This document shows, in pieces, positions 18,474-30,999 of a stretch of DNA of 64,000 nucleotides. Every line of letters begins with the position of its first letter. Within the stretch, counting starts at the first letter, position 1. Below the pieces are notes generated by a model. It searched no databases. It was not told the origin of the DNA and saw only the letters and a program-made list of their open reading frames with translations. The stretch spans positions 162,094-226,093 of the forward strand of contig NZ_NVOY01000004.1 of NCBI RefSeq assembly GCF_002551005.1. The letters are read 5' to 3'. Source of the DNA: Bacillus pseudomycoides (lineage in GTDB: Bacteria; Bacillota; Bacilli; Bacillales; Bacillaceae_G). Made by a program: the position numbers and the translations under genes.

Positions 18474-19711
18474 GAGGATTCTCCTTTTTTCCGCATAATC
18501 CATTTCCCTTTCCATATATACTCGACTAACGTATCTCCTGATACATCAATTACCGTCTTTACATCGAGTGTTCTTGCAAATTGAAAAGTATCTTGTAAAT
18601 TGTCTAACATGGATAGTTCTGCTTTTACACCATCTTTCCTAAATAAAGTACGTAATTTCTCTGCTTCTGAAATCATATCTAATGAGTAATATAGAAGAGC
18701 GTCGATTTGTTTTTGATATGGTGTTTCCTTCCGTTCTTGTAAAGTTCGGACAATTTGATTTACTTGTATCGCTAATCCTACTGCAGATAAAGACTCTCCA
18801 AAATTCCCAATAAGTTCATCATATCTCCCGCCACTAACAATCTCTTTCCCAATATCACTTATATATCCCCGAAAGATTACACCCGTGTAATAATGAAGAT
18901 GTTGAATCATCCCCAAATCAATCGAAATATACCCACCATAACCAAGACGTTCCATGTTTTCATATATATTTTTGATCCGTGCAATGGCTCGCTTCATCTC
19001 TTTACTGACAGCAAGCTTCTCAGCCTCTTCAACCACTTCTAACCCACCAAATAAACGTGGTAACTTTTGTAATAATCGCACTGTTAAATCCTGCATATCT
19101 AATTGCTTTTCTTGGAGAAACTGGGACAAGGCAGCATAATTTTTACTCTCAATACATTCTCGCAATGTATATTCATCTTCTTCTCGTAAAGACAACTTTT
19201 TCACAATGGACTTATACAGTTCCACTTGACCAATTTCAATTTTAAATGATTGAATACCTACTGATTGCAAGGCAACAATCGTGCTTACAATACACTCGAT
19301 TTCTGCACGTATATTATCGATACCGATAATCTCAATTCCAGTTTGTGTAATTTCATTATATTTTCCTGTTAAAGATTCATTTGCCCTAAAAACATTTCCA
19401 CTATAGGTTAATTTCAAAGGGGCTTCCATTCTTTTTGTTCCAATTACACGTGCCAGCGGGATTGTCATATCAGGTCTAAGAACGAGGATGCGTCCCTCAG
19501 AATCAAAAAACTTATACATCTTCTCCTCGTCAATCGGACGATTTTGAAACGCAAATACATCATAAAACTCAATCATAGGTGTCCGTATTTCTTCGTATCC
19601 TCTCTCAATAAATGTACGCCTTAACCTTTGTTCAGTCTCCTCCATTAATGTACACTCTTGAAACAGAAAATCTCTCGTTCCGTTTGGATTGGCTCGTTTC
19701 CATTTTTTCAT
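18449..19711 (-). CDS. hisZ: ATP phosphoribosyltransferase regulatory subunit, 420 aa
   Basis: A histidyl-tRNA-synthetase-like protein that activates short-form HisG and mediates histidine feedback. Class II motifs are recognisable ([26 protein letters not shown]) along with [13 protein letters not shown]. It lacks a tRNA-binding domain. ATG 19711 has GGAG eight bases upstream. It is the first gene of the his operon, about 166 bp downstream of the leader terminator. Confidence 0.94.
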   Translation of the reverse strand: MKKWKRANPNGTRDFLFQECTLMEETEQRLRRTFIERGYEEIRTPMIEFYDVFAFQNRPIDEEKMYKFFDSEGRILVLRPDMTIPLARVIGTKRMEAPLKLTYSGNVFRANESLTGKYNEITQTGIEIIGIDNIRAEIECIVSTIVALQSVGIQSFKIEIGQVELYKSIVKKLSLREEDEYTLRECIESKNYAALSQFLQEKQLDMQDLTVRLLQKLPRLFGGLEVVEEAEKLAVSKEMKRAIARIKNIYENMERLGYGGYISIDLGMIQHLHYYTGVIFRGYISDIGKEIVSGGRYDELIGNFGESLSAVGLAIQVNQIVRTLQERKETPYQKQIDALLYYSLDMISEAEKLRTLFRKDGVKAELSMLDNLQDTFQFARTLDVKTVIDVSGDTLVEYIWKGKWIMRKKGESSCVTFKLR

Positions 19712-19876
19712 CGTCACATCTCCACTTTCTTAACACATGTATTCAAAAAATCTACAAAGATAACATATTGAACATGATTCTCTTATATATCCCTTTTTCA
19801 TTTCTTGAACTTCGCTCACTAGCGGTTTCATCTACACCATTACTCATACATCCATAACATAGCGCTTAGAAAACGA

Positions 19877-19916
19877 AAAAAGAGCTATGTAGATAAAAAT
19901 ACCTACATAGCTCTTT
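19877..19916 (-). terminator. his attenuator terminator
   Basis: On the minus strand a 14-bp stem AAAGAGCTATGTAG / CTACATAGCTCTTT with a 10-nt loop is followed by TTTTTT. It lies between the leader peptide and hisZ. Confidence 0.92.
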
Positions 19917-19982
19917 GGAGAATGTAGGTACAACAGGAATAACCCTTGTACCTACACGTTTTTTCACGCTAGGTTCAAGGGT

Positions 19983-20039
19983 TTACGTATGATGATGTTG
20001 TGTAAATAAAATGACTGATTGGAAAGTAAACATTGTCAT
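19983..20039 (-). CDS. his operon leader peptide, 18 aa with three consecutive His
   Basis: Reads MTMFTFQSVILFTQHHHT followed by TAA. AGAGGAGAAAGGGAG lies just upstream; the second ATG (20033) has the better spacing, giving 16 aa. The three CAT codons sit near the end, two codons before the stop, as expected for a stalling peptide. Its role is inferred from the RNA structures that follow and from the his operon downstream. Confidence 0.8.
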   Translation of the reverse strand: MTMFTFQSVILFTQHHHT

Positions 20040-20068
20040 TACTCCCTTTCTCCTCTTAGTTTTAGGTC

Positions 20069-20097
20069 AGTATACTACCAATTAAACTGAAAGTAAA
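20069..20097 (-). promoter_or_regulatory. his operon promoter
   Basis: Minus-strand TTTACT (20092-20097), 17-bp spacer, TATACT (20069-20074). The expected transcript start near 20062 lies about 23 nt upstream of the leader peptide. Confidence 0.72.
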
Positions 20098-20117
20098 TAA
20101 TTTTCTTTTAACTCTCA

Positions 20118-20140
20118 ACAAAATGTGGCATTCATTTTGT
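20118..20140 (-). terminator. Weak hairpin after leuD
   Basis: An 8-bp stem ACAAAATG/CATTTTGT with a 7-nt loop, 12 bp beyond the leuD stop and ahead of the his promoter. No strong U-tract, so some leu read-through into the his leader is possible. Confidence 0.5.
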
Positions 20141-20151
20141 ATTTCTATCCA

Positions 20152-20730
20152 TTAACAACATATTTTCATTTCATATTCAGTAATCGCATTCTCATACTGA
20201 AGTGTAACCCCAATATCATCTAAACCGCTCAGCAATTTTTCTTTCCACATGCGTTCAATAGAAAAAGAAAAACGATTCTCAGGAGTTATTATTACTTCAT
20301 TCTCTAAATCTATTTCTATCATCGTCTGCGGAGCTATAGATGCAAGCTGCTTACGAATTTCCTTTTCCATTACAATCGGAAGAATTCCATTTTTTGTACA
20401 ATTCATATAAAAAATATCCGCAAAACTTCCCGCAATAATAACCCGAAATCCATAATCCGCAAGCGCCCACGGGGCATGTTCTCTAGAAGATCCGCAACCG
20501 AAGTTTTCTCCTGAAATTAAAATCGTAGCCCCTTTTCGCTCAGGAGCGTTCAGCGGAAATGCAAGGTTTTCTTGATGGTTATCTAAATAACGCCATTCAT
20601 CAAACAGAAACTCTCCAAACCCTGTCCTTTCAATACGTTTTAAATACTGCTTCGGAATAATTTGATCGGTATCAATATTATCATGCATCAACACCGCAAT
20701 TTTCCCTTTATGAATATGAAATGGCTTCAT
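20152..20730 (-). CDS. leuD: 3-isopropylmalate dehydratase small subunit, 192 aa
   Basis: Partner of LeuC in isomerising 2- to 3-isopropylmalate. The swivel domain motifs [15 protein letters not shown] and [17 protein letters not shown] are clear. It overlaps leuC by 23 bp. Last gene of the ilv-leu operon. Confidence 0.95.
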   Translation of the reverse strand: MKPFHIHKGKIAVLMHDNIDTDQIIPKQYLKRIERTGFGEFLFDEWRYLDNHQENLAFPLNAPERKGATILISGENFGCGSSREHAPWALADYGFRVIIAGSFADIFYMNCTKNGILPIVMEKEIRKQLASIAPQTMIEIDLENEVIITPENRFSFSIERMWKEKLLSGLDDIGVTLQYENAITEYEMKICC

Positions 20731-22102
20731 CGTAGTTCTCCTTTCTTACATCAACAAAATAACCATGAATTGCTGCGGCTGCAGCCATAGCCGGGCTAAC
20801 GAGATGTGTTCTTGCTCCTTTTCCTTGTCTTCCTTCAAAATTCCGGTTTGAAGTAGAAGCACAATGTTCACCTTTTGGCACTTGATCTGGATTCATACCA
20901 AGACACATTGAACACCCAGGTTCTCGCCATTCAAATCCCGCTTCTTCAAAAATAAGGTGTAATCCTTTTTTCATTGCTGCATCTCTCACTTGTTTTGATC
21001 CTGGGACAACAAGAGCTCGCACGCCCGTTTTTACCTTCCTCCCTCTCACAACCGCAGCAGCAATTTCCAAATCAGACAAGCGGGAATTTGTACAAGAACC
21101 GATAAACACGTGTTGAATTGGAATATCCGTTACACGTTGTCCTGGTTGAAGGCCCATATATGCATAGGCACGTTCATCGTTTTTATCATTTGGTGCTGGA
21201 AGTATTTCATCGATACGAAGCCCCATTCCTGGATTAGTACCCCACGTCACATACGGCGCCAATTTTTTTACATCAACTGTAAAGACTGTGTCATACACCG
21301 CATCTTCATCCGTATATAATTCACGCCAGTTTTCCACTGCTTGTTCAAACTCTTTCGGCGCATATTGGCGCTCTCTTACATAAGCAAATGTCGTTTCATC
21401 CGGAGCAATCATGCCTGCTTTTGCTCCTCCTTCAATCGCCATATTACAAAGCGTCATTCGCTCTTCCATTGTCATTTCTTGTACAGCGTCTCCATAGAAC
21501 TCTATTACATGTCCTGTGCCAATAGACACACCGTATGTAGCAAGTAAATGTAAAATAATATCTTTTGCATATACACCCTTTGGCAGCGTTCCTTTTAATT
21601 CTACTCCCATTGCTTTCGGCTTCCGCTGCCATAATGTTTGAGTCGCTAATACATGTTCAACCTCACTCGTACCAATCCCAAACGCCAGCGCACCAAACGC
21701 TCCATGTGTCGCTGTATGACTATCGCCGCACACAATTGTTTTTCCAGGTTGTGTTAATCCAAGTTCCGGCCCAATCACATGCACAATTCCTTGTGCTTCA
21801 TCTCCCATATCCGCTAATCGTACATGGAATTGCTCACAATTATGACGAAGCGTATCCATCTGTTGTTTTGCGATTTCATCTGTAATGTTCCATACATCCT
21901 TTGTCGGGACATTATGATCCATTGTCGCAAACGTTAAATCTGGACGCCGCACAGTTCGATTTGCAAGCCGCAAGCCCTCAAAGGCTTGCGGTGATGTTAC
22001 TTCATGAATGAGATGAAGATCAATATATAATAAATCCAATCCATTCTCATCTGTTGCTACAACATGCCGTTCCCATAGTTTATCTAATAGTGTTTTCCCC
22101 AT
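20708..22102 (-). CDS. leuC: 3-isopropylmalate dehydratase large subunit, 464 aa
   Basis: Aconitase-family enzyme with a 4Fe-4S cluster; cluster cysteines are in [12 protein letters not shown] and [17 protein letters not shown] and [12 protein letters not shown] are substrate-site motifs. The ATG at 22102 overlaps the leuB stop codon (TAATG). Confidence 0.96.
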   Translation of the reverse strand: MGKTLLDKLWERHVVATDENGLDLLYIDLHLIHEVTSPQAFEGLRLANRTVRRPDLTFATMDHNVPTKDVWNITDEIAKQQMDTLRHNCEQFHVRLADMGDEAQGIVHVIGPELGLTQPGKTIVCGDSHTATHGAFGALAFGIGTSEVEHVLATQTLWQRKPKAMGVELKGTLPKGVYAKDIILHLLATYGVSIGTGHVIEFYGDAVQEMTMEERMTLCNMAIEGGAKAGMIAPDETTFAYVRERQYAPKEFEQAVENWRELYTDEDAVYDTVFTVDVKKLAPYVTWGTNPGMGLRIDEILPAPNDKNDERAYAYMGLQPGQRVTDIPIQHVFIGSCTNSRLSDLEIAAAVVRGRKVKTGVRALVVPGSKQVRDAAMKKGLHLIFEEAGFEWREPGCSMCLGMNPDQVPKGEHCASTSNRNFEGRQGKGARTHLVSPAMAAAAAIHGYFVDVRKENYDEAISYS

Positions 22103-23172
22103 TATCGCCATCTCCCCACTAGTGCCTGCTCTTCCATCGCTTGTAATACATACTTTGTAAACGAAGCTGTCGTTTCATTCCCGCCTAAATCTGCAGTACA
22201 TTTTCCAGAACGAAGAACTGTAGAAATAGCTTCTTCAATTGCTTCTCCCTCTTTTCTTAACCCAAATGATTGTCCAAGCATCATTGCGACTGAGCGAAGC
22301 ATAGCGATTGGATTTACTTTATTTTTCCCAGCAATATCTGGCGCTGACCCATGAATTGGCTCATAAAGAGATGGACCATTCTCTGCATGACTTGCAGACG
22401 GTAACATTCCTAATGAACCTGCTAATACAGATGCTTCATCACTTAAAATATCACCAAATAAATTTTCTGTAACGATAACATCAAATCGCCTTGGATTACG
22501 AATGAGTTCCATTGCGGCAGCATCTACTAATAAATGTTCTAGCTCTACCTCAGGATGACAAGCTGCTACTTCTTCTGTAACTTGTCTCCATAGTTTACTA
22601 GATTCTAAAACATTCGCCTTATCAATAGAAGTTACTTTTTTACGACGTTTTTTCGCTAATTGAAATGCATAGGAAACAATTCGTTCTACTTCACGTCGAT
22701 GATAAGTAAGTGTATCTGTTGCCGTTTCTTCTGTCCGCTCTTTCGGAAACGAAAAATAGATGCCACCTGTTAATTCCCGAACGACAACAAAATCAACTTG
22801 CTCCGCTGCTTTTAACGGTGATAAGTGCGCTGTTGCTTCTTCTACAGAAACTGGGCGAACGTTCGCGAATACACCTAAGCCTTTTCGCAGAGTTAGAAGC
22901 CCTTGTTCAGGACGTTCTTTCGCATGATCCCAATATGGTCCTCCAACTGCACCTAATAATACCGCGTCACTTGCTAAGCACGCTGTTAATGTGCGGGATG
23001 GAAGCGGCTGACCAAATGCATCAATGGCAGCTCCTCCAAACAATTCATCTTGTAAATAAAAATGATGCCCGTATAACCTTTCTACCATTTCCAGTACTTG
23101 CTTGGCGCTTGCCATAATTTCCGGCCCAACTCCATCACCAGCTAAACATACAATTCGTTTTTCCATCTTCAA
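22102..23172 (-). CDS. leuB: 3-isopropylmalate dehydrogenase, 356 aa
   Basis: NAD-dependent oxidative decarboxylase of leucine synthesis. [12 protein letters not shown] at the N-terminus, the substrate/metal motif [27 protein letters not shown] and [13 protein letters not shown] are present. An in-frame second Met at residue 3 is an alternative start. Confidence 0.96.
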   Translation of the reverse strand: MKMEKRIVCLAGDGVGPEIMASAKQVLEMVERLYGHHFYLQDELFGGAAIDAFGQPLPSRTLTACLASDAVLLGAVGGPYWDHAKERPEQGLLTLRKGLGVFANVRPVSVEEATAHLSPLKAAEQVDFVVVRELTGGIYFSFPKERTEETATDTLTYHRREVERIVSYAFQLAKKRRKKVTSIDKANVLESSKLWRQVTEEVAACHPEVELEHLLVDAAAMELIRNPRRFDVIVTENLFGDILSDEASVLAGSLGMLPSASHAENGPSLYEPIHGSAPDIAGKNKVNPIAMLRSVAMMLGQSFGLRKEGEAIEEAISTVLRSGKCTADLGGNETTASFTKYVLQAMEEQALVGRWR

Positions 23173-23180
23173 GCACTCCT

Positions 23181-24704
23181 TTACGATTTTGTAAGTGATC
23201 GTAACGCTTTTAATTTCCCTGCTGCATATACGTAAGCACGGGCCGAAGCTTCCAGTACATCTTGCGCTACACCAAAACCAGAAATTTGATATCCATCTTC
23301 TTTCAATTCAACATGAACATGAGCTAACGCATCTTGTCCTTGCGTAATGGATTGAATACGATAGTCAGCAAGTTCACATTGTAAATGAAGAATTCTTTGA
23401 ATTGCATTATAAATGGCTTCAATACTACCTGCTCCAGTCGCAGCATCCTCCAGCTCATTCCCCTCAGTATCTTCTAAGCAGACGGTTGCACTTTGAATGC
23501 TGTTTGATACAAAATGAACTTGCAACTGTTTAATATCGTATTGTTGCTTAGCAAATGCAGTTTCCCCTAATACAAGCGCTCGCAGATCTTCTTCTGTAAT
23601 TTCTTTCTTTCGATCCGCTAACCGTTTAAAAGCACGAAATGCTAAATCCCTCTCTTCTTCTGTAAAATCATACCCTAACTCTTTCATCTTCTCTGTAAAA
23701 GCATGTCGTCCGGAGTGTTTCCCAAGTACAAATTGATTTCGTTCTTCTCCTACAAGAGAAGGTGAAATAATCTCGTAAGTAGATGCTTCTTTTAAAACTC
23801 CATCTTGATGAATACCAGATTCATGGGCAAACGCATTGGCCCCAACAATTGCTTTGTTTTTTGGAACAACCATTCCCGTTAATCGACTTACAAGTGTACT
23901 CGCCCTTTTAATTTCTTTTAATTGTATGGAAGATGACGCCCCGTAATAATCATTTCGAATATGGAGTGCAACCGCAACTTCTTCGAGAGCAGCATTACCA
24001 GCGCGTTCTCCAATGCCATTAATTGTTCCTTCTACTTGAAGTGCACCGCCTTCAATTGCCGCTAATGAGTTGGCTACTGCCATACCAAGATCATCATGAC
24101 AATGACAAGAGAAAATAGCTTTCTCATAAGATAGAACATGTTCTTGCAAATATCGGAAAAGAGAATAATATTCTTCTGGATTTGTGTATCCTACTGTATC
24201 AGGAATATTAATGACATCCGCCCCGGCGCGAATCGCAACTTCTACAACTTCCGCTAAAAAAGAAGAGGTTGTCCGTGTTGCATCTTCTGCAGAAAACTGC
24301 ACCGCTGGAAATAATGATTTCCCAAGCTTTACTGAGCGATAAATTGTATCTAATACTTCATCCTTTGACATACGGAGTTTATATTTCATATGAATATCAC
24401 TCGTTGCGAGAAAGACATGTAACCGGGGAGATACCCCCCCTTTTAACGCTTCATACGCTGTATGAATATCACTTTCCTTTGCACGAGCCAGACTCATAAC
24501 AGAAGCATTTTGAATGGTTTCAGCAATACGCTTCACCGACCTGAAATCACCTTCGGAAGCGGACGCAAAACCCGCCTCCATCACATGAATACCAAGCCGC
24601 TCTAATTGCTTTGCAATTTGTAGTTTTTCTTGTTCATTTAAGTTTACTCCAGGTGATTGCTCCCCATCGCGAAGCGTTGTATCCATGAACAAAATTTGCT
24701 TCAT
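23181..24704 (-). CDS. leuA: 2-isopropylmalate synthase, 507 aa
   Basis: Condenses acetyl-CoA with 2-oxoisovalerate, the first leucine step. The TIM-barrel motif [16 protein letters not shown], the metal-binding [13 protein letters not shown] and [14 protein letters not shown] are present. The C-terminal leucine-sensing regulatory domain (about 385-507) is intact. One base separates it from ilvC. Confidence 0.96.
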   Translation of the reverse strand: MKQILFMDTTLRDGEQSPGVNLNEQEKLQIAKQLERLGIHVMEAGFASASEGDFRSVKRIAETIQNASVMSLARAKESDIHTAYEALKGGVSPRLHVFLATSDIHMKYKLRMSKDEVLDTIYRSVKLGKSLFPAVQFSAEDATRTTSSFLAEVVEVAIRAGADVINIPDTVGYTNPEEYYSLFRYLQEHVLSYEKAIFSCHCHDDLGMAVANSLAAIEGGALQVEGTINGIGERAGNAALEEVAVALHIRNDYYGASSSIQLKEIKRASTLVSRLTGMVVPKNKAIVGANAFAHESGIHQDGVLKEASTYEIISPSLVGEERNQFVLGKHSGRHAFTEKMKELGYDFTEEERDLAFRAFKRLADRKKEITEEDLRALVLGETAFAKQQYDIKQLQVHFVSNSIQSATVCLEDTEGNELEDAATGAGSIEAIYNAIQRILHLQCELADYRIQSITQGQDALAHVHVELKEDGYQISGFGVAQDVLEASARAYVYAAGKLKALRSLTKS

Positions 24705-24705
24705 A

Positions 24706-25743
<1,038 letters not shown>

Positions 25744-26259
25744 TTAGTTAATTAACATTACTTGTTGTTTATCTTGCTTTTTCATACTTCTCGTAAAAGC
25801 TGTTACTCCTGTTCTTGCAATTTCTTTTAAACCGTATGGACGTAACAACTCAATAAGCGCTTCTACTTTTTCTTGCGTTCCTGTTACTTGAACGACGATG
25901 GAATCCTTTCCAACATCTATAACAGCAGCGCGAAATGGTTCAATTAAGCTATACAATTCCGATCTTGAAGCAATCGATGTAGACACTTTAATGAGTGCAA
26001 GTTCTCTTGCAATCATTGCTTCTTCTGTAATATCAGATACTTTTAATACATCAATTTGTTTATGAAGCTGTTTAATAAGCTGTTCGACTTGCTGGGCATT
26101 TTCAACATGAACAACAAATGTCATTCTTGAGATATGGGCCGATTCTGTATGGCCTACTGAAATACTTTCAATATTAAATTGTCTTCTCGCCATCACACCT
26201 GTAATACGATTTAAAACCCCACTTTGATTTCGAACTGTCGCTGTCACAATCCGTTTCAC
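25744..26259 (-). CDS. ilvN: Acetolactate synthase small (regulatory) subunit, 171 aa
   Basis: N-terminal ACT domain (NQSGVLNRITGVMARRQFNI) plus the C-terminal ALS_ss domain (ELALIKV...). It binds valine and regulates IlvB. Adjoins ilvB directly (shared base at 26259). Also called ilvH. Confidence 0.95.
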   Translation of the reverse strand: MKRIVTATVRNQSGVLNRITGVMARRQFNIESISVGHTESAHISRMTFVVHVENAQQVEQLIKQLHKQIDVLKVSDITEEAMIARELALIKVSTSIASRSELYSLIEPFRAAVIDVGKDSIVVQVTGTQEKVEALIELLRPYGLKEIARTGVTAFTRSMKKQDKQQVMLIN

Positions 26260-27953
26260 TATTCCACCCCCTCCATTTGATGAACACCTTTTCCTGGAGC
26301 AACCATAGGCGTAACTTTTTCAGATTGTAAAACGCGGCAATCAATTAGCACCGGTTCTTGTAAATTCATCGCCTCTTTTAATTGTTCTTTTGCTGTTAAT
26401 GGATGTTCAATCCGGATCCCTTTTATTCCATACGCATGGGCTAATATAACAAAGTCTGGTTGACAAGAAAGTACCGAATGCGAATAACGCTGATTATAAA
26501 ACTCATCTTGCCATTGCCGTACCATTCCAAGTGCTTCATTGTTTAAAATAAGCACTTTCACAGGAAGGCAATGTTCCTTTAAAACACTTAATTCTTGTAA
26601 TGTCATTTGAAAGCCGGCATCACCTACAATTGCTACAACGAGTTCATTCGGCTCGGCAATTTGCGCCCCTATCGCAGCTGGCAAGCCAAACCCCATTGTT
26701 CCAAGACCTCCAGATGTGATCCACTTATCAGGTTGTTTTAGTTTATAATATTGAGCGGCCCACATTTGATGCTGTCCAACATCCGTCGTTATAATGGCAT
26801 TTCCATTTGTAACTTCATAAAGCATTTGAATTGCAGCTTGCGGTTTTAACATTTGTGAATCGTCTTCATAACAAAATGGATAACGATTCTTTCTTTTTTG
26901 CAGAAGTTGTAGCCATTCTTTATAATTTTGTTTCTCTCCTTTACACGCTAGCAACGCTTCTAAAGCATGCTTCGCACTGGCTACAATCGGAATTTCTGTT
27001 GCAACGTTCTTTCCAATTTCTGCAGGATCAATATCAATATGGGCTACCGTTGCTTCCTTTGCAAAATACGTTAAATTTCCAGTCAGACGATCATCAAAAC
27101 GGGCCCCTATATTTATTAACAAATCACATTCATACAAAGCCATATTTGCTGCGTAAGAACCGTGCATGCCCCCCATTCCTAAAAACAATGGATCATCTGC
27201 TGGAAATCCTCCAAGACCAAGCAATGTATGAACAACTGGAAGATGATACATTCGAGCAAATGCGGTTAATTCATTTGCCGCTTTTGCATGCAGTACACCA
27301 GCTCCCGCTAAAATAAGTGGTTTCTTTGCCGTTTCAATTGCTTGCATTAGCTTTGTAATTTGTAATTGATTCGGATGATAATTCGGCTGGTATCCAGGTA
27401 AATCCATCTCAACATCGCTACATCGCTCTCCGGTTTCTACAACCATATTTTTCGGAAGATCAATGACGACCGGACCTGGTCTACCTGTTGCAGCAATATG
27501 AAATGCTTCTTTTATAATTCTTGGTAAATCCGATACATTTCGCACTTGATAATTATGTTTTGTGACAGGCATCGTAAGTCCGATAACATCCGCTTCTTGA
27601 AAGGCGTCACTCCCTATGAGCGTTGTTGCAACTTGACCAGTAAATACGACGAGCGGTAAAGAATCCATCATCGCATCCGCTAAACCAGTAATGACATTTG
27701 TCGCTCCCGGCCCGCTTGTAGCAATTACAACACCAGGCTTTCCAGTAATTCTTGCATACCCTTCTGCCGCATGGATCGCTCCTTGCTCATGCCGAGTTAA
27801 AATATGAGGAATTTCACAATCGTAAAGCGCATCATATAGCGGCAAAACAGCTCCTCCTGGATAACCAAAAATGACTTCTACCTTTTCCTTTCTAAGCGCA
27901 TGTAACAACAGCTGTGCACCGGTTGCCATTTTCTCTTCCGTTTTTGAAGACAT
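26259..27953 (-). CDS. ilvB: Acetolactate synthase large subunit, 564 aa
   Basis: Thiamine-diphosphate and FAD enzyme making acetolactate and acetohydroxybutyrate. [15 protein letters not shown], the catalytic Glu in [17 protein letters not shown], and the ThDP motif from VGDAGFQMT to [13 protein letters not shown] are visible. First gene after the T-box leader. Confidence 0.96.
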   Translation of the reverse strand: MSSKTEEKMATGAQLLLHALRKEKVEVIFGYPGGAVLPLYDALYDCEIPHILTRHEQGAIHAAEGYARITGKPGVVIATSGPGATNVITGLADAMMDSLPLVVFTGQVATTLIGSDAFQEADVIGLTMPVTKHNYQVRNVSDLPRIIKEAFHIAATGRPGPVVIDLPKNMVVETGERCSDVEMDLPGYQPNYHPNQLQITKLMQAIETAKKPLILAGAGVLHAKAANELTAFARMYHLPVVHTLLGLGGFPADDPLFLGMGGMHGSYAANMALYECDLLINIGARFDDRLTGNLTYFAKEATVAHIDIDPAEIGKNVATEIPIVASAKHALEALLACKGEKQNYKEWLQLLQKRKNRYPFCYEDDSQMLKPQAAIQMLYEVTNGNAIITTDVGQHQMWAAQYYKLKQPDKWITSGGLGTMGFGLPAAIGAQIAEPNELVVAIVGDAGFQMTLQELSVLKEHCLPVKVLILNNEALGMVRQWQDEFYNQRYSHSVLSCQPDFVILAHAYGIKGIRIEHPLTAKEQLKEAMNLQEPVLIDCRVLQSEKVTPMVAPGKGVHQMEGVE

Positions 27954-27992
27954 CGTTTCTACAAACCTCCTTTATAAAATACCTATATAAAT

Positions 27993-28250
27993 AAAAAAGT
28001 CTTTCGCCCACACTTCAGCTATGTGCTGAAGGGACGAAAGACTCGTGGTACCACCCTTCTTTGCAAGAAAAATTCTTGCCTCAGTGATTCTAATAGAATC
28101 AAGCTAATAACGGAGCTACCGTCCAAACCTAGGCAAGTGCTTCAGTTTGGCACTCAAGGGCGATGTTCGTCAACGTGAACCATCGGTTTCCACCAACCAC
28201 CGACTCTCTGTGAGGCTTCACAATCAACTACTCCTCCCTCTCAACGCTTT
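27993..28250 (-). promoter_or_regulatory. T-box leader upstream of ilvB
   Basis: The minus strand contains the T-box sequence AGGGTGGTACCACGAG (28042-28057), stem I motifs AGAGAGTC and GGTTGGTGGAAACC, and a terminator with arms AGTCTTTCG.../CGAAAGACT followed by TTTTTT (27993-28042). The specifier loop may read ATC (28162-28164, after GAAC), which would make it isoleucine-responsive, but this assignment is tentative. It sits between ilvD and ilvB, only about 27 bp after the ilvD stop. Confidence 0.92.
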
Positions 28251-28280
28251 ATCCATCTGTGAACGGAAGTTTCACTTTAT
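28248..28280 (+). repeat. bcr1-like repeat remnant e
   Basis: A 33 bp remnant with TTTATCC at one end and GGAAGTTTCACTTTAT at the other. The ilvD TAA stop (28277-28279) is inside the terminal TTTAT. Confidence 0.6.
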
Positions 28281-29944
28281 ACTTTCATAATTCCTCCAGT
28301 ATTTGCCGAAGTAACAAGCTTTGCGTATCTTGCTAAATACCCAGTTTTCACTTTCGGCTCTGGAGAAATAAATTGTTTTTTTCGCTCTTCTAATACTTCG
28401 TTAGAAATTTCCCAATGAATACTGCCATCTTTTACATTAATGATGACGGGATCGCCGTCTCTCACATATGCAATTGGTCCTCCTTCAGCCGCTTCAGGCG
28501 ATACATGCCCAATCGCAATCCCCCTTGTTGCTCCGGAGAAGCGGCCATCGGTAATCAACGCAACCTTTGTTCCAAGTCCTCTCCCAACGATTGCTGATGT
28601 TGGAGCTAACATTTCCGGCATACCAGGTCCTCCTTTTGGACCCTCATAGCGGATGACTACAATATGCCCTTCTTTCACAATACCACTATGAATTGCAGCA
28701 ACTGCTTCATCATGAGAGTCAAAGCAAATTGCTTCACCCACAAATGAGGTAACTGATTCGTCAATCGCTCCAACTTTTAGGACAGAACCATCTGGTGCTA
28801 AATTTCCAAAGAGAATGGAAAGACCACCTGTTTTACGATAAGGCCGCTCTTTCGGACGAATTATTTTTTCATCTAAAATTTTTCCATCTTCTACTGTTTC
28901 ATAGATGCTTTTCCCTGTAATTGTAATGCGCTCAGAATGAATTGCCCCTGGAATTTGTGAAAGCTCTTTAATAATAGCTGCCACCCCGCCAGCTTCATGT
29001 ACATCATGCATAGAATAATGAGAAGCTGGGCTAATTTTCGCCAAGTATGGAACACGCTTTGCAATATCATTAATACGCTGCAAATCATAATTAATTCCAG
29101 CTTCATTCGCGATGGCTAACATATGTAAAACGGTATTTGTCGATCCGCCCATCGCCATATCTAATGCAAAGGCATCATCAATTGCTTCTTTCGTAATAAT
29201 GTCACGCGGCTTTATATCACGCTTAATTAAATCCATTAAATGAGACGCAGCTTGACGAATTAAGTTATGTCGTTCTTCACTTGTTGCGACAATCGTTCCA
29301 TTTCCGGGTAGTGCGACACCGAGCATTTCCATAATGGTATTCATAGAATTTGCTGTAAACATCCCTGAACAAGAACCACACGTTGGACATGCTGATTTTT
29401 CCATATCAATCAGCTGCTCTAAACTTAACTTCCCTGATTTATGAGCGCCAACTCCTTCAAATACAGATGCTAATGAAAGAGGAGTGCCATCTTTTGCTTT
29501 TCCAGCTTCCATCGGTCCCCCTGATACAAAAACAGAAGGAACATTCGTCCGAACAGATGCCATTAACATTCCCGGTGTAATTTTGTCACAATTCGGCATA
29601 AACATAACTCCATCAAACCAATGAGCTTGAATTACAGTTTCTGCCGCATCTGCAATGATCTCCCGGCTTGGAAGTGAATAGCGCATTCCAATATGTCCCA
29701 TTGCAATTCCATCATCAACACCGATTGTATTAAATTCAAAAGGAACACCTCCTGCCGCGCGTATGGCAGCTTTCGCTACATCAGCAAGTTCCCTTAAATG
29801 AATATGTCCTGGAACAATATCTATATATGAATTACAAATTGCAATAAATGGTTTATGAAAATCTTCTTCTTTAACGCCTGCCGCATGAAGCAAACTTCGA
29901 TGCGGCGCCCGGTCAATACCTTGTTTAATCATATTGCTTCGCAT
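28277..29944 (-). CDS. ilvD: Dihydroxy-acid dehydratase, 555 aa
   Basis: Fe-S dehydratase of valine/isoleucine synthesis. Cluster cysteines are in [12 protein letters not shown] and [37 protein letters not shown] is the C-terminal signature. 15 bp downstream of ilvE; the repeat remnant at its 3' end leaves the reading frame intact. Confidence 0.96.
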   Translation of the reverse strand: MRSNMIKQGIDRAPHRSLLHAAGVKEEDFHKPFIAICNSYIDIVPGHIHLRELADVAKAAIRAAGGVPFEFNTIGVDDGIAMGHIGMRYSLPSREIIADAAETVIQAHWFDGVMFMPNCDKITPGMLMASVRTNVPSVFVSGGPMEAGKAKDGTPLSLASVFEGVGAHKSGKLSLEQLIDMEKSACPTCGSCSGMFTANSMNTIMEMLGVALPGNGTIVATSEERHNLIRQAASHLMDLIKRDIKPRDIITKEAIDDAFALDMAMGGSTNTVLHMLAIANEAGINYDLQRINDIAKRVPYLAKISPASHYSMHDVHEAGGVAAIIKELSQIPGAIHSERITITGKSIYETVEDGKILDEKIIRPKERPYRKTGGLSILFGNLAPDGSVLKVGAIDESVTSFVGEAICFDSHDEAVAAIHSGIVKEGHIVVIRYEGPKGGPGMPEMLAPTSAIVGRGLGTKVALITDGRFSGATRGIAIGHVSPEAAEGGPIAYVRDGDPVIINVKDGSIHWEISNEVLEERKKQFISPEPKVKTGYLARYAKLVTSANTGGIMKV

Positions 29945-29958
29945 CGGTTATTCTCCTA

Positions 29959-30855
29959 TCAACTTACTTGATTTTCTTCATAAATTTTTTCACCATCTTC
30001 TACAACTAGCTTACGGAACTCTTCTAACAAACGATTTGTATGAATTCCTGGTTTCCCAGCACCAATTTCTCTTCCGTCAACCTTTGTTACTGCAATAACT
30101 TCAGCTGCTGTACCTGTTAAAAATACTTCATCCGCTACATACACATCATGGCGAGTAAATAATTCTTCCCTTACGTCATAGCCAAGCTTCTCACCAATTT
30201 CCATAATCGCGTTTCGCGTAATTCCTTCCAGTGCTCCTGCAGAACTTGGAGGTGTAATTAATTTATTGCCTTTTACAATAAATACGTTGTCACCTGAACC
30301 TTCTGCAACATAACCTTGCTCATTTAACATCAGCGCTTCCTGTACACCAGCAAGCTTCGCTTCAATTTTAACTAAAATATTATTGAGGTAATTCAATGAT
30401 TTCACTTGTGGTGCTAATACGTCTGGACGATTCCGTCTTGTTGCAACTGTCACAATCGGGATGCCCTTTTCATAATATTCCGCTGGAAACAGTGCGAGTT
30501 GTTCCGCAATTACAACAACATTTGGCTTTAAACACGAATCGGGATCTAAACCAAGATTTCCAGCCCCGCGTGATACAACTAGACGAATATACCCATTGGA
30601 TAATTGATTACGCCTTATTGTTTCAACAACAATATTGGTCACTTCTTCCAACGTATATGGAATTTCTAGTAAAATGGATTTTGCTGATTCGTACAAACGA
30701 ATGAGGTGTTCTTTCAACCGAAAAACATTCCCGCTATAAACACGAATGCCTTCAAATACCCCATCACCATATAAATATCCATGATCATAAACAGAAACTT
30801 TTGCTTCATCTTTTGGAACAAATTCTCCATTTAAGAAAATCCATTGCTCGTTCAC
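29959..30855 (-). CDS. ilvE: Branched-chain amino acid aminotransferase, 298 aa
   Basis: Fold-type IV PLP aminotransferase catalysing the last step to Val, Leu and Ile. YDHGYLYGDGVFEGIRVY, the PLP lysine in PQVKSLNYLNNIL, and EGSGDNVFIVK are present. The start is GTG at 30855, preceded by GGGGGG at nine bases; the frame is open 24 codons upstream without a site. First gene of the block, behind a good promoter. Confidence 0.95.
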   Translation of the reverse strand: MNEQWIFLNGEFVPKDEAKVSVYDHGYLYGDGVFEGIRVYSGNVFRLKEHLIRLYESAKSILLEIPYTLEEVTNIVVETIRRNQLSNGYIRLVVSRGAGNLGLDPDSCLKPNVVVIAEQLALFPAEYYEKGIPIVTVATRRNRPDVLAPQVKSLNYLNNILVKIEAKLAGVQEALMLNEQGYVAEGSGDNVFIVKGNKLITPPSSAGALEGITRNAIMEIGEKLGYDVREELFTRHDVYVADEVFLTGTAAEVIAVTKVDGREIGAGKPGIHTNRLLEEFRKLVVEDGEKIYEENQVS

Positions 30856-30970
30856 TTGAAAGCGCCCCCCTGTATCCTTGAAATTTTTATTGTTTCCTAG
30901 TTTACGCTCCCTTTTCAAATAAATCAAAGAAATTTTGAAAATTTTAAATTTTTAATTTTAAGGACACCCC

Positions 30971-30999
30971 ATTATATATTGATATACCAACATTGTTAA
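30971..30999 (-). promoter_or_regulatory. Promoter upstream of ilvE
   Basis: Minus-strand TTAACA (30994-30999), 17-bp spacer, TATAAT (30971-30976). The expected start near 30964 is about 110 nt before the ilvE GTG. Confidence 0.7.

Larger units (their letters stand above)
19877..20062 (-). promoter_or_regulatory. Candidate ribosome-mediated his attenuator leader
   Basis: Five RNA segments follow the His-rich leader peptide: A (19970-19983), B (19941-19956), C (19923-19933), D (19900-19916) and E (19877-19893). A pairs with B over 13 of 14 positions, B with C over 11 perfect bp, C with D over 9 perfect bp, and D with E forms the terminator. A begins at the leader stop codon. A ribosome stalled on the first His codon leaves A free (A:B, so C:D blocks the terminator). 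A ribosome at the stop codon covers A (B:C, so D:E terminates). Confidence 0.82.

Noticed and set aside
19983-20039. Leader peptide as a chance frame
   Set aside because: It has a promoter, a ribosome binding site, three adjacent His codons and precisely placed alternative hairpins, so chance is unlikely.
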